DNA of 64,000 nucleotides from Neisseriaceae bacterium CLB008 (lineage in GTDB: Bacteria; Pseudomonadota; Gammaproteobacteria; Burkholderiales; Neisseriaceae). The notes under the pieces are model-generated. The model had not been told where the DNA came from and did not search any database. It saw only the letters and a program-made list of their open reading frames with translations. Position numbers and translations under genes: made by a program. The stretch covers positions 1,426,001-1,490,000 of the forward strand of contig CP166133.1 of the NCBI GenBank assembly GCA_041228285.1. Reading direction: 5' to 3'. This document shows, one piece after another, positions 55,829 to 64,000 of this stretch (its first letter is position 1; each line of letters begins with the position of its first letter).

Positions 55829-57367
55829 CTATTGCTGAGCTTCTAATACCGAGGCAATAGATAGCTGATCATCTAAAACATATTGAATATCATCCCTATC
55901 AGATAAAGGATTCAATAATACGGCACGCAACAAAGTCAACTTTTGTGGGCCATACTGAGCGACTGCACGCGTGGTCCGTGAAATAAAAGATCGCCCACGT
56001 GCCCTTTGCATTTTTTGTAATGCCTCATTGAATCCATTAATCTCTACATTATCCTGTTCTGTGAGTTCCCTTCCTCGATAAGCCCTTGGAATATATCGAT
56101 AAGTGAGAATATTGATTTTAGGCTCGGAAATCAGCTCAAATGCCTCACTATCTTTAATCTGCTGCGCCATAAATTCGGTATTTTCCATCGCTCTTTGAAA
56201 AATTTGATGATAACCTTTCCGTCCCAAAATGCTTAAGCAAGCATGTAAATACAAGGCGTTCGCAGGCCTAGTCCCTTCTAGAGTGTATTTTCCTTGATCC
56301 AAGGATTTCTCTCTGACAGCATATGGCGCATGATGAGCAATTTTTTGGGAAAGCTTCGGGTTTCTAAACAATAGCAAGCCACAACCTATAGGCATCATGA
56401 GTTGCTTATGACCATCAATGGTAATAGAGTCAGCTTGAGCAGCCCCACCCAAAACACTATTTTTATACTCACTTAAAACAAACCCCCCACCCCAAGCAGC
56501 ATCAATATGGACATAAATATGGTGCTGCTGGCCCAAGCGACAAATGTCTGCCAGTGGATCAATACTACCAAAGTCTGTTGTACCCGCAATCCCAACCAAA
56601 GCAATTACTTGCTTATCGAGCGCCGCACATTTTTGCACCATTTGTGTCATTACTTCAATATCTATACTGTTCTCATGATTCACAGGTAATTTAATTAACT
56701 CTAAACCAAATATCTCTGCAGCCTTATCAAATGAGTAGTGCATCAGCTCAGAACCGATCACGACTCGACTGCTAACTTTAGTCGCTTGCTCGTATGAAGC
56801 TGCTTGTCTGCAAGCAGCCCAAAGGGCACTGATATTGGCCAGCGTCCCCCCACTGGTGAAAATCCCTAAGGTCGTTGTAAAATCATTAACGCAAGCCTCA
56901 TAGAAAGATGGCTCAAGATCGAACAACTCTTTATGTATCAAACCCAGCGTTTGTCGTTCTAGCATGGTTAAACCGCGACTGGTTTCCATTTTTACCATGT
57001 TTTGATTTAAAGACTGTATGAGCCGTCCAATCTCTGGAATAAAGCGCGGCAATGGGCTAGTCATGTGCCCGAGAAAGCGTGGAGAAGCTAAATGGGCACT
57101 ATCTGGAATAATTTGATGTTCCAGATAGTCCAAATAATCATCAAATGTTTGCCCCTCTAAAGGGATTTCAAATAATGAATATTTCTTAATTAAACTATCC
57201 TTATTAAATGGTGCCTGATCATCCGTATCATTGAAAAAGCGTGTAATCCCCTGATTAATACGCTTAGATAATGCATCGTTGGGTTGAGTAAACAAGGCCT
57301 GAATCTCTGCAAATGGCCGATCATATTGAAACTGATCAGCCTCAGATACACTAACGGGTTCAATCAT
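55829..57367 (-). CDS. PLP-dependent amino acid decarboxylase (PanP/GadB-like, group II)
   Basis: Removes CO2 from an amino acid to give an amine. About 512 residues. The PLP-lysine is in TIDGHKQLMMPIGCG (about 319), the cofactor Asp in VHIDAAWGGGF, and the phosphate-binding segment in FTSGGTLANISALW. The N-terminal FLGHMTSPLPRF and NQNMVKMETSRGLTMLERQTLGLIH are typical of PanP-like aspartate 1-decarboxylases and glutamate decarboxylases. It is thus not the shorter histidine-decarboxylase type of anguibactin and acinetobactin loci. Likely amines are beta-alanine or another simple amine or diamine; the substrate is not readable. The ATG at 57367 after GAAAGGAATTTT is preferred. Last gene of the synthetase operon, 53 bases after the PCP-C gene. 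Confidence 0.88.
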   Translation of the reverse strand: MIEPVSVSEADQFQYDRPFAEIQALFTQPNDALSKRINQGITRFFNDTDDQAPFNKDSLIKKYSLFEIPLEGQTFDDYLDYLEHQIIPDSAHLASPRFLGHMTSPLPRFIPEIGRLIQSLNQNMVKMETSRGLTMLERQTLGLIHKELFDLEPSFYEACVNDFTTTLGIFTSGGTLANISALWAACRQAASYEQATKVSSRVVIGSELMHYSFDKAAEIFGLELIKLPVNHENSIDIEVMTQMVQKCAALDKQVIALVGIAGTTDFGSIDPLADICRLGQQHHIYVHIDAAWGGGFVLSEYKNSVLGGAAQADSITIDGHKQLMMPIGCGLLLFRNPKLSQKIAHHAPYAVREKSLDQGKYTLEGTRPANALYLHACLSILGRKGYHQIFQRAMENTEFMAQQIKDSEAFELISEPKINILTYRYIPRAYRGRELTEQDNVEINGFNEALQKMQRARGRSFISRTTRAVAQYGPQKLTLLRAVLLNPLSDRDDIQYVLDDQLSIASVLEAQQ

Positions 57368-57420
57368 AAAATTCCTTTCATAGATAAAATAGCGCATTAT
57401 GGCGGAGGGTAACTTAGGTG

Positions 57421-59016
57421 TTATGGTGTCTCCTCACCGTGCATCACTTGAGCCATAACGATGGTAGGGTCTATGTCGGAAAACCTAATCAGTAATGCTA
57501 GTAATTCATCTAACAGCATTTGCATAAATGGGGTGCCCACTTTATTGAGCTTATAAGCGGCAGAAACAACAAGACCTTCAGCATCGGTGTGAACCATAAA
57601 CTCAATATCGGTACTAAAAGCAAAATCAATTTTGTGATCAGCACAGCTTTCTAATTTCAAGTGTAGATCCCCTTGTCTATGCTCTTTTTGTAAGACTTGT
57701 TCATTAAATACCAATGACACGCTCAATGCAGAGCCTGTCTCAAGCCCAGTATTTGCAGCTAATGCATCCATAATGGTTTCATGAGGTATGTGTTGCCATG
57801 CAAAATCTTGGGCCATTTTTTCTTGATGTGTCGCCAGCGCTTGAGCAAACGATTGATCATTCTGCCAACTCTTTAACACCATCATAGGATTAATAAAATT
57901 TCCCAGAGTCTGCGCGAATTCTGAATAAACCCTTTGGGCGGTATACGCACCAAATACAGTATCACCCGCTACTTTGTGTCGCTCTAACATTATCTGTAAG
58001 GCCAAAGTAAAAATACCAAATAGCGTTGTTCGATGAGTTTGTGCCAGTATCCTTAAAGCCTGTACATGTCTGACCGATAGTTGTCTGACCATTAACTCTC
58101 CAGACTCATCCTGACTTTGATGATCTGAAAATGGCAGAATTAACGGCTTATAACCTGCTAATTTTTGTTGCCAGTAGCTTAGTCCTGGCTGAAGAGCATC
58201 GCGATAAGATGGGCTGGACTCCCATTGGATGTAATCAAAATAATCAACAGACAAGGCCGGTAACGATTTTCCACTATAAAGATCCATCAACTCCTTAATG
58301 AATAATTCACAAGACACACCATCGAACACAATATGATGAATATTAAAATAAAAATAATATTCATCCTCTGACAGCTTAACTAACTGTAATATTGCTAAAG
58401 GCGCATTGAATACTTGAATGGGGGTATTAAATAAATCATATTCCAAATCAGTAAGACACTTTGCTTTATCGGCCTTTAAGCTACCGGACAAATCCAAAAT
58501 ATTTAGCGTTAGTGGTTCGCCATTTAAAGTCATCATCGGCTGACTCTGTGCGTTCATTTCGACCTGCGCCCGAAAGATTTGATGCCGCATCATCAGATGT
58601 GCCATAGCTGTTTTAAATCTATCAAGATTGAGCTGATTTAAAATATGCAAACTGAACGGCATATTATGATTCATCGAACCTGCCCCATTCTGAATGGCTT
58701 GCCAAACGGCTCTCTGTGCAAAAGAGAGGGGGACTGACAAGCCATTAAAGCAATGGCTATCATCATATTGAGGTGACTTCGCGCCAGCTTTTTGTTCAAT
58801 ATGCTTAATCATGTCACTGAATTTGGGATTTTGAAGCAAACCACTGACGTCAACTGAGAAGCCCACACGTTCAGACAGGCCTATACTGAGCCGGATCAAT
58901 AATAAGGAATTCCCCCCCATAGCAAAAAAATGGCTATCCGGATTCGGTTGTTGGCCCAACAGCTGCTGCCAAATATTGGCCAATGCCACTTCGTTTGTAC
59001 TAATAGATGTCTTCAT
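57421..59016 (-). CDS. NRPS didomain protein, carrier (PCP) + condensation (C)
   Basis: 531 residues. Residues 1-75 are a peptidyl carrier domain with the phosphopantetheine Ser37 in FFAMGGNSLLLIRL. The rest is a condensation domain: SFAQRAVWQAI (C1), MMRHQIFRAQV (C2), the catalytic IHHIVFDGVS (about 230, intact HHxxxDG), DYIQWE (C4), and GAYTAQRVYSEFAQTLGNFINPMM (C5-like). There is no adenylation or thioesterase domain. The layout is that of AngM/BasB-type proteins, where the C domain releases the chain by joining it to a free amine. The neighbouring decarboxylase would supply that amine. How the carrier is loaded is open: by chain transfer, or by an adenylation domain in trans. Confidence 0.9.
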   Translation of the reverse strand: MKTSISTNEVALANIWQQLLGQQPNPDSHFFAMGGNSLLLIRLSIGLSERVGFSVDVSGLLQNPKFSDMIKHIEQKAGAKSPQYDDSHCFNGLSVPLSFAQRAVWQAIQNGAGSMNHNMPFSLHILNQLNLDRFKTAMAHLMMRHQIFRAQVEMNAQSQPMMTLNGEPLTLNILDLSGSLKADKAKCLTDLEYDLFNTPIQVFNAPLAILQLVKLSEDEYYFYFNIHHIVFDGVSCELFIKELMDLYSGKSLPALSVDYFDYIQWESSPSYRDALQPGLSYWQQKLAGYKPLILPFSDHQSQDESGELMVRQLSVRHVQALRILAQTHRTTLFGIFTLALQIMLERHKVAGDTVFGAYTAQRVYSEFAQTLGNFINPMMVLKSWQNDQSFAQALATHQEKMAQDFAWQHIPHETIMDALAANTGLETGSALSVSLVFNEQVLQKEHRQGDLHLKLESCADHKIDFAFSTDIEFMVHTDAEGLVVSAAYKLNKVGTPFMQMLLDELLALLIRFSDIDPTIVMAQVMHGEETP

Positions 59017-59084
59017 ATCTCTTGCCTTTATTAAATTAACGCCATGCCATATGGCTTAAATGCCCGCTTTATAAAATAATCGCC

Positions 59085-62000
59085 TTATGCCTCAGAGGAC
59101 GTTAATACATTGCGCAATATGGTTTCAGGCTGCCCCAGTAGCCGCACTAAATCAGCTTCATATTGAGCCAATAAATTTGCTGCTTCATCGTCAGACGCTC
59201 TTGCATGGTCATATTTCAAATTAAATTCAAATTGACCTGCACTTTGCCAACAAGACAATTCATACACTAAGCGCACATCATCACCAGCAACAGCCACACT
59301 CGTTAAAGCACAATCTCCTAAATACAGCATCTCATCACTCATCGGTTGCATGACAAAACACACCTGACACAGCTGGTTCACCCCAGCCCCCACTCCACTC
59401 TTACCTGTCTTTTCAGTCACTTGAGCAAAAGACAAAGCTTGGTGTTGCAGCATCTGTTTGTATTGTTCATTTACTTGATGCACTAAGTCATAAAATGTGG
59501 CGCCAGGGTTGTGCTGTGCGTGAAAGATAGGATTACTGATAAAACAGCCTAACATGTCATGAATCTGGCTATTCTCGCGCCCCGAGCTTGAGGTACCGAT
59601 CAAGAAATTATTTTGATTAAAAAATGTAGCAAGCGTCACCTGAAAAGTGCTAAGCAGGACAATAAACGAAGTCAAAGCTTGCTCCTGGCCCAGTATCTGT
59701 ATCTCAACACCCACTTCCTTTGGCAACGTCAGCCTAAGCGTTTTCGCGATGGGTGCCACATCAGCCTGAATCGGAATCAAGGCTTCCACCTCAGATCCTT
59801 GTGTTAGCCAAGAAGGTGTAGCATGGGCTTCTTGTGCATCGACTAAGGCGCGCTGCCATACAGCATAATCGCCATAATTAATGGTTGGCTCGACCAAATT
59901 AAACGAAGATATGCCCTTATTTTTATAAAGATTATTCAACTCATTAAAAAAAATAGGCGCCGACCAGGCGTCAAAAACCACGTGGTGAAAATTAAACACC
60001 AAACCATAGCCACCTTCTTTGAAGGGCAAAACATGGACGCGCCATCCATATTCTTTTAATAAATCAAATGGCTGCCGCACCACTTCGGCGACAGCATAAT
60101 TCAACTCAGACCTTGCAATGGACTGCTCGTAATAAACCGGGGCATTCAGTTCTTGGTTCACCTGTTGTGCGAGCCCCGCAACCGTCAACGAAAAGAGACT
60201 GGATAAAGCAAAGTGCCTATTTTTCAAACTATTCAATGATAAATGTAAAACGTCTAAATCCAATGATTCTGCACACATAAAGCCTAACGTAATCCGGAAC
60301 CGCATTCGACCAGAAGACATCTGCTCTGCCAACCACATATCTTCTTGTCCATAGGTTAGCGGGTATTGTGCCTGCCCCAACGGTTGAATCAAATCATCAC
60401 CAGCATCTACGTCTTTTATTTTAAGCCTCAACACCAAATCTGCTTGCTGACCTAACGTCAAGTATGTAAATAAATCAGGTAATGCTACCGATACTTGAAA
60501 TTCAGACTGGATTTGTGAAAGCAGGCGAATCAATAAAAGCGAATCACCACCCAATGCAAAAAAATTATCGCCCGAATGTTCTGGCCCTTGGCCTAAAAGC
60601 GCCGACCATAGTCGTGCCAGCTTACTCTCTACTTCATTTAAGGCTCGATCAGAACCTTCTGCCTGCAGCTCTCGCGGCCCCTGATCTGCTGGCTGAGCTG
60701 CTAAGGCTAACAAGGCCTTCATGTCGACCTTGCCATTACTTGTCAACGGAAACTCTGTCAACTGGAGCCAAACTGATGGAATCATCGCCTCTGATAAAAC
60801 TGCCTTGGCTCGAGCGTATAGTTGCTCTTGCTCGAGCTGAACTACCCCTGGAGACAGCAATAACGCCGCCACTAACTGCTGTTGCTCACTCAAATAAACC
60901 ACGGCACGGCTAACCTCTGGCCAACCCTCTAAATGTGCCCGAACTTCACCAGCTTCAACTCGATTGCCTCTAACCTTAAGCTGGCCATCTGCGCGACCAA
61001 CAAACTCGATTCGTCCATCTGGGTGATAAAATCCTAAATCACCAGTACGATACAGACGCTCCTGACTCACGGGGTGAGTGATAAACCGCTCCGCCGTACG
61101 TTCAGCATCATTTAAATACCCTCGAGCCAAAGACACCCCGCTACAATAAAGTTCAGATACCACCCAATCAGGCACATCAGAAAGGGATTCATCCAATATA
61201 TGGTAGCCACAGTTTGCAATCGGGCGCCCATAAGGGACGCTAGACCAACCGGCCTCTATGCCTTCAATCTTATGCGCAATATTCCACATCGTCGTTTCTG
61301 TCGGCCCACCTACGCTGTACACCACTGTTTCTTCACTGCTTAAAGCGCGGATCCGATCGGCCAACGGCAAGGGTAGCCAATCGCCGCCCAATAAAACCGT
61401 CCTTAGATGACCAAAGCAATACTGTTTATACTCGCCCCAGGTCAACAACATCTCCATCATCGCAGGCACCGACACCCAGCCATTCACATCGTATTGATGC
61501 ATTAACTGTGCCCACGCTTCTGGATTTTTGCGGTCTCCCTCGGCTGGTAAAACCAGAACCCCACCACTGACCATGACGCCTAATACATCGAAGACAGACA
61601 TATCATGATGCAGTGCCGAGACGCCCAACATGACCAAACGCTCTGAAGCTGTAAATAAATGTTTCAAGCTGTAATCAATAGCATTCAATACCCCACGCCA
61701 CTCAATCATGACGCCTTTGGGCTGGCCAGTAGTACCAGAGGTATAAATCACATAGGCCAAATCATCTAACTTTGTGTGGTAGCCTGGTAAAGACTGTGGG
61801 GCCGGTACGGCTCCTGCAAATAGCACCTTCGCGTGCTGAGATAAGTGTAAAACAGAGCCTGATGAATGCCCGGCTAGTAAGCCCTCAGTTTGCTCATTGA
61901 CGATGATGACATCAGGCTGTGCATCTTCCAGAATAGCGTGTAGACGTGCTTGGGGCTGGTCGCAGTCTAAAGGCAAATAAGCTGCACCTGCGGCCAAAGC

Positions 62001-63668
62001 CCCCCATACTGAAACCGCTTGTAACTGGCTCTTGGGCAATAAAATAGCCACAATGGCTGGTTTCGAGGAGGCCCCTACAGCCTGACTAAGATAGCTACCG
62101 AGTCGGCTGCTTTGCTGGTACAAATCTCCATAACTCAATTGACCGTCACCCGCAATAACCGCAACCTGATCTGCTTGTCCTGGTTGATCTAGTCGGGTCA
62201 CAAACTGCTGATATAAAGGCCGCTGATCATAAGGCTGCGGCATATGGTTAAATTGATGACGGACGGTTGATTGATTAATGGATACAGCCAAAGGTGATGA
62301 ATGAGATAGCCATATTTGCCCTCCTTCTTGGCCTAGTTGCTGTAAAAGCCATTGATAGGCAGTAAACATAGCCTGTATCAAATGGGCAGGAAAACGCTCC
62401 TGAACGTAATCCCAATTCACATTCAATTGACCCTTAGCAAAATGATATTGGCTGTCTAACCATACCTGAGGCGTTTGTGACAGTGAAAACACCATTTCTC
62501 CGAACCATTCTAAATCAGAAGCACCATGAGGATTGACGCTGTCTGGCGCTGGCGTGAAAACAACCGGCATGGCCCCAAAAGAAGAGGCTCCTGAACGCTT
62601 CATCATTTCCCGTAATAGTCTGACGCCAGAAACCTGGCCAAAAGCCATCTCGGCCCAAAGCTGTCTTTGAATACCCACGATTCGGTCTTGCCACGAGGCA
62701 TGATTCGTTAAATCTAAGCTTAATAAGCTAAACGTTGCGAACTCACCTATCACATGATTAATGTCAGAATGTATTTGCGGGCGGTTAAATCTAGGAATAT
62801 TTAATGTAAACTGATTAGTATTAGCCCAATAACTCATCACTTCGGCAAAGGCACCTAAGAGCAAACCATTCAGCGTCACACCTAAGGAGGCACTGATGTT
62901 CAATAGCCGTTTCGTTTCCTCCGAGGAGAACTGGTGCGCTACGCGAGCGAACTTGCCTTTACCGGTGAATTGGGTCGTAGGTAACTTAGGTGCGGGATGA
63001 AAGGTCTCTATTCTTTCTTGCCAATAGGCCAAAGCGGCCTGATATTCTGGCGTTTTCTCCTGTTCTTTAGTCCAATGTATGTAATCTTGAAACGTGTAAC
63101 TCAACCCAGGTAAGGTAGTTTCAGGCCGTTGGTACAAAAGATTAAGCTCATGAAATAAAATATTAATACTTCGACCATCGATACACCAAATATCTAAACT
63201 CAACGTTAAGCGACTAAGCGTCCCAAGTTTAAATACGCAAATTGAAAATTGTGGCCAACTGGCAATATCCGCTTTTCTTTGCGCCTGCTGATCGCGAGAA
63301 GCCAACAAAAAAACCTCTTGCTCAGCCTCTGTCCACCCAGACAAATCCTCACATCGTATCTCATAAGCGGGTAAGTCGTTTAAAATCACCTGTTGCCCAT
63401 CCGGTAACGCAACCACTCTCAACATATCATGCCGAGCCAACAGACAATCCCAGGCATGCCGAAATTGCCCTAAATTAAAATGAGGAACGTCAATTTCAAA
63501 ATACACATGCATGGCGCTGGCATCCTCAGCCAAAACATCCTGCCGCCCCACCCAATATGCCTGCTGCATATCAGACATAGGAAAAGCGGTTGGATTTTGT
63601 TTTGCCTTAATGTCTTTTTCTCGTGTATTTGAATCAGATGCATTCAATACTGTGTTTCTATCTTCCAT
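59085..63668 (-). CDS. Nonribosomal peptide synthetase, Cy-A-PCP-C
   Basis: About 1527 residues. Cy (25-455): FPMSDMQQAYWVGRQ, RHDMLR, the heterocyclisation motif DIWCIDGRS (DxxxxDxxS, about 160), PVVFTPAPDS and SQTPQVWLDSQ. A (480-985): IYTSGTTGQPKGV, YRTGDL, GRADGQLKVRGNRVE, NGKVDM. PCP (1005-1085): FFALGGDSLLLIRL. C (1100-1525): HHVVFDAWS (Ala for the usual Gly), GDYAVWQ, LIGTSSSGRENSQIHDMLGCFISNP. The adenylation-pocket code read by alignment to GrsA is D-M-F-V-L-G-V-M-W-K, close in parts to siderophore Cys domains but not the same. The Cy domain predicts a thiazoline or oxazoline from Cys, Ser or Thr. ATG at 63668 follows GTGGGA. No thioesterase, methylation or epimerisation domain. Confidence 0.93.
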   Translation of the reverse strand: MEDRNTVLNASDSNTREKDIKAKQNPTAFPMSDMQQAYWVGRQDVLAEDASAMHVYFEIDVPHFNLGQFRHAWDCLLARHDMLRVVALPDGQQVILNDLPAYEIRCEDLSGWTEAEQEVFLLASRDQQAQRKADIASWPQFSICVFKLGTLSRLTLSLDIWCIDGRSINILFHELNLLYQRPETTLPGLSYTFQDYIHWTKEQEKTPEYQAALAYWQERIETFHPAPKLPTTQFTGKGKFARVAHQFSSEETKRLLNISASLGVTLNGLLLGAFAEVMSYWANTNQFTLNIPRFNRPQIHSDINHVIGEFATFSLLSLDLTNHASWQDRIVGIQRQLWAEMAFGQVSGVRLLREMMKRSGASSFGAMPVVFTPAPDSVNPHGASDLEWFGEMVFSLSQTPQVWLDSQYHFAKGQLNVNWDYVQERFPAHLIQAMFTAYQWLLQQLGQEGGQIWLSHSSPLAVSINQSTVRHQFNHMPQPYDQRPLYQQFVTRLDQPGQADQVAVIAGDGQLSYGDLYQQSSRLGSYLSQAVGASSKPAIVAILLPKSQLQAVSVWGALAAGAAYLPLDCDQPQARLHAILEDAQPDVIIVNEQTEGLLAGHSSGSVLHLSQHAKVLFAGAVPAPQSLPGYHTKLDDLAYVIYTSGTTGQPKGVMIEWRGVLNAIDYSLKHLFTASERLVMLGVSALHHDMSVFDVLGVMVSGGVLVLPAEGDRKNPEAWAQLMHQYDVNGWVSVPAMMEMLLTWGEYKQYCFGHLRTVLLGGDWLPLPLADRIRALSSEETVVYSVGGPTETTMWNIAHKIEGIEAGWSSVPYGRPIANCGYHILDESLSDVPDWVVSELYCSGVSLARGYLNDAERTAERFITHPVSQERLYRTGDLGFYHPDGRIEFVGRADGQLKVRGNRVEAGEVRAHLEGWPEVSRAVVYLSEQQQLVAALLLSPGVVQLEQEQLYARAKAVLSEAMIPSVWLQLTEFPLTSNGKVDMKALLALAAQPADQGPRELQAEGSDRALNEVESKLARLWSALLGQGPEHSGDNFFALGGDSLLLIRLLSQIQSEFQVSVALPDLFTYLTLGQQADLVLRLKIKDVDAGDDLIQPLGQAQYPLTYGQEDMWLAEQMSSGRMRFRITLGFMCAESLDLDVLHLSLNSLKNRHFALSSLFSLTVAGLAQQVNQELNAPVYYEQSIARSELNYAVAEVVRQPFDLLKEYGWRVHVLPFKEGGYGLVFNFHHVVFDAWSAPIFFNELNNLYKNKGISSFNLVEPTINYGDYAVWQRALVDAQEAHATPSWLTQGSEVEALIPIQADVAPIAKTLRLTLPKEVGVEIQILGQEQALTSFIVLLSTFQVTLATFFNQNNFLIGTSSSGRENSQIHDMLGCFISNPIFHAQHNPGATFYDLVHQVNEQYKQMLQHQALSFAQVTEKTGKSGVGAGVNQLCQVCFVMQPMSDEMLYLGDCALTSVAVAGDDVRLVYELSCWQSAGQFEFNLKYDHARASDDEAANLLAQYEADLVRLLGQPETILRNVLTSSEA

Positions 63669-63723
63669 TTGTTTTCCCACTTTGTGATTTAAGATGCTTA
63701 ATGCTTACCTAGTCAAAAACTGG

Positions 63724-64000
63724 TTAAGCCTGATCCCCAGCTAAGGTTTCAAAAAGATAATCCACCAAAAGGTCGATCGTTGGATAGCCAATCAAAATGC
63801 CAATATCAATATCAAATGCCAAAGCTTTATGGATGTATATCTGATAAGCAATAATGTTCATCGAATTACCGCCTTGTTCAAACATACTGACGTCCGTACG
63901 CACAACCCTGCCCAATACTTCTTCCATACCGTCGCTCAACACTTGCCTCAGCATTTTTTTATCCATCACGGCTCGGTTACTTACCTGATTCAAATGCTCA
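63724..64000 (-). CDS. Carrier protein (ArCP/PCP), cut or close to the window edge
   Basis: A complete phosphopantetheine carrier domain with the attachment Ser in FEQGGNSMNIIAYQ. The frame is open to the right edge of the window, so this could be the C-terminal end of a larger synthetase. Alternatively an ATG at 63966 with GAG eight bases upstream would give an 80-residue free carrier protein with Ser about residue 34, the usual size for a stand-alone aryl or peptidyl carrier. It ends 55 bases before the Cy-A-PCP-C gene and would hand its acyl group to that Cy domain. The acyl group and its loading enzyme must be encoded beyond the window. Confidence 0.82.
   Translation of the reverse strand, partial: EHLNQVSNRAVMDKKMLRQVLSDGMEEVLGRVVRTDVSMFEQGGNSMNIIAYQIYIHKALAFDIDIGILIGYPTIDLLVDYLFETLAGDQA

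Noticed and set aside
57421-57650. Thioesterase or reductase domain at the end of the NRPS line
   Set aside because: The C-terminal part of the PCP-C protein completes the condensation fold; no GxSxG motif or NAD-binding motif is present in either synthetase protein.
63669-63723. Fur box or promoter directly upstream of the large NRPS gene
   Set aside because: The 55-base gap to the carrier-protein gene shows no GATAAT-type dyad; the operon promoter probably lies beyond the window edge.

Overview
The window looks like chromosomal DNA of a Gram-negative betaproteobacterium of middling GC content. Neisseriales is my best guess, from gene content (UbiK, a Nudix protein with a ThiE-like tail, heptosyltransferase II, Hsp15, DsbA next to a SPOR-domain protein), but I saw no canonical neisserial DNA uptake sequence, so the family stays open. 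Roughly the first 28 kb is housekeeping, the middle is catabolic, and the last 9 kb is a secondary-metabolite locus cut by the window edge.

Region by region. 0.4-9.5 kb: M23 peptidase overlapping a bactofilin, isocitrate dehydrogenase, an RluE-like pseudouridine synthase, a two-domain O-acyltransferase, Hsp15 and SMC. 9.8-14.5 kb: ilvE, a zinc-finger protein, waaF, trxB, brnQ. 14.6-19.1 kb: a siderophore-interacting protein behind a Fur-like site, then a DUF2892 protein and rarA lying between two copies of a REP-like repeat, then a methionine-type aminotransferase. 19.2-28.2 kb, all on the minus strand: uppP, dsbA, a SPOR protein, comM, ubiK, a small membrane protein, mutT, acpS, pdxJ, recO and glpK. 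A tRNA-Asn with promoter and terminator lies at 28.8-29.0 kb.

29.1-39.9 kb is one long minus-strand operon: AidB-like acyl-CoA dehydrogenase, family III CoA-transferase, a complete LIV-type ABC transporter (livK-H-M-G-F), a hydratase/3-hydroxyacyl-CoA dehydrogenase fusion and a thiolase, with a divergent LysR regulator. It reads as import, CoA activation and beta-oxidation of a carboxylic acid I cannot name. Then come an LLM flavin oxidoreductase and a GST, followed by a lactate block in which lactate permease sits between two paralogous D-lactate-dehydrogenase-type FAD/Fe-S proteins (43.1-50.7 kb), an MscS channel, an aminotransferase and an MFS exporter.

55.0-64.0 kb is the most interesting part. 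A Sfp-type phosphopantetheinyl transferase sits behind a strong Fur box and faces a minus-strand operon encoding a carrier protein, a Cy-A-PCP-C nonribosomal peptide synthetase, a PCP-C didomain protein and a PLP decarboxylase. No thioesterase is visible. This matches the logic of anguibactin/acinetobactin-type siderophore assembly, where a PCP-C protein releases the chain onto an amine made by a dedicated decarboxylase. Here, however, the decarboxylase belongs to the PanP/glutamate-decarboxylase-like family, and the adenylation pocket does not match the known Cys, Ser or Thr codes I can recall. The iron-linked siderophore-interacting protein at 14.6 kb, the MFS exporter and the transferase would be natural partners.
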